A stretch of 20,008 bases of DNA from the NCBI GenBank assembly GCA_021464525.1, contig JADRCO010001360.1, positions 1 to 20,008 of the forward strand, given 5' to 3'. This stretch comes from Rhizophagus sp. LPA8_4_AMF (Eukaryota; Glomeromycota; Glomeromycetes; Glomerales; Glomeraceae). The notes beneath the pieces are model-generated. The model saw only the letters and a program-made list of their open reading frames with translations, was not told the origin of the DNA and ran no database searches. A program made the translations under genes and the position numbers. Below, in pieces: positions 19,857 to 20,008 of the stretch; positions within the stretch are counted from its first letter, which is position 1; each line of letters starts with the position of its first letter.

Positions 19857-20008
19857 TACAGTGGCGCTCAAAAATAACGCATCACCTGAAAAACAAATTA
19901 AAAATTTCAATAACTCCTAATCTAAAAGAGATTAACAGATAAAACTTAGAAACCTAAAAATAGAAAACTTAGTCTATATGCATGTAAATTTTCGTGTTAA
20001 TTGATTGG
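19857..20008. mobile_element. Tc1/mariner-like transposon terminus, cut by the window edge
   Basis: TA at 19857-19858 is followed by CAGTGGCGCTCAAAAATAAC and then GCATCACC, the typical form of a Tc1-like terminal inverted repeat inserted at TA (TA-CAGTG...CAAAAATAACGCATCAC). The following AACTCCTAATCTAAAAGAGA and AACCTAAAAATAGAAAAC segments look like the subterminal part of the same family. The transposase would lie beyond the window; none is visible here. The opposite end is needed for proof. Confidence 0.6.

Overview
The window looks like a piece of an arbuscular mycorrhizal fungus genome (Glomeromycotina, Rhizophagus-like). The base composition is very AT-rich. Introns are short (about 65-100 bp) GT-AG introns. 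There is a tyrosine-kinase-like (TKL) protein kinase with the family's typical WTSGNEKID / EWIPYNQF / YGISQNP / HRDFHTGN wording, a Crinkler-type (CRN) nuclease effector-like gene, a Tc1/mariner terminus and a Helitron remnant. This assignment rests on remembered family features, not on a search.

Layout from left to right. Positions 1-107 hold the last 34 codons of a plus-strand gene that starts outside the window. An AT-rich spacer follows, with an 88-bp tandem duplication at 1548-1723. A five-exon plus-strand gene at 2065-4274 encodes about 542 aa: a novel N-terminal extension, a CRN ubiquitin-like header, a second possible ubiquitin/PB1-like segment and a PD-(D/E)xK nuclease domain. Its second intron carries a 144-bp GC-rich tandem duplication. 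From 4275 to 9152 there is no convincing intact gene. This stretch holds a decayed minus-strand Helitron (helicase N-terminal motif near 6129-6210, 3' hairpin plus CTAG end at 5804-5832), a degenerate minisatellite at 7185-7690 and a three-copy dispersed repeat.

The main feature is one minus-strand gene, 18254 down to 9153. I resolve 19 exons, every one a multiple of three and every intron phase 0. Spliced, it would encode about 2597 aa. In domain terms it is 18 tandem copies of a kinase N-lobe (glycine-rich loop, beta-3 lysine, alpha-C, then beta-4/beta-5 after the intron) followed by a single C-lobe. The first 17 N-lobes have degenerate glycine loops; only the last, joined to the catalytic C-lobe, has an intact GKGGF loop. 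Blocks of identity up to about 325 bp, introns included, show recent duplication or gene conversion within the array. The gene may make a giant protein of pseudo-N-lobe beads with one active kinase at the end, or the exons may be alternative cassettes that can each splice onto the common C-lobe exon without breaking the frame.

The right flank (18255-20008) contains the putative promoter side of the kinase, a long inverted repeat, a small GC-rich palindromic island, a tRNA-like A-box/B-box pair (tRNA pseudogene or SINE head), and the start of a Tc1-like transposon that runs off the window.
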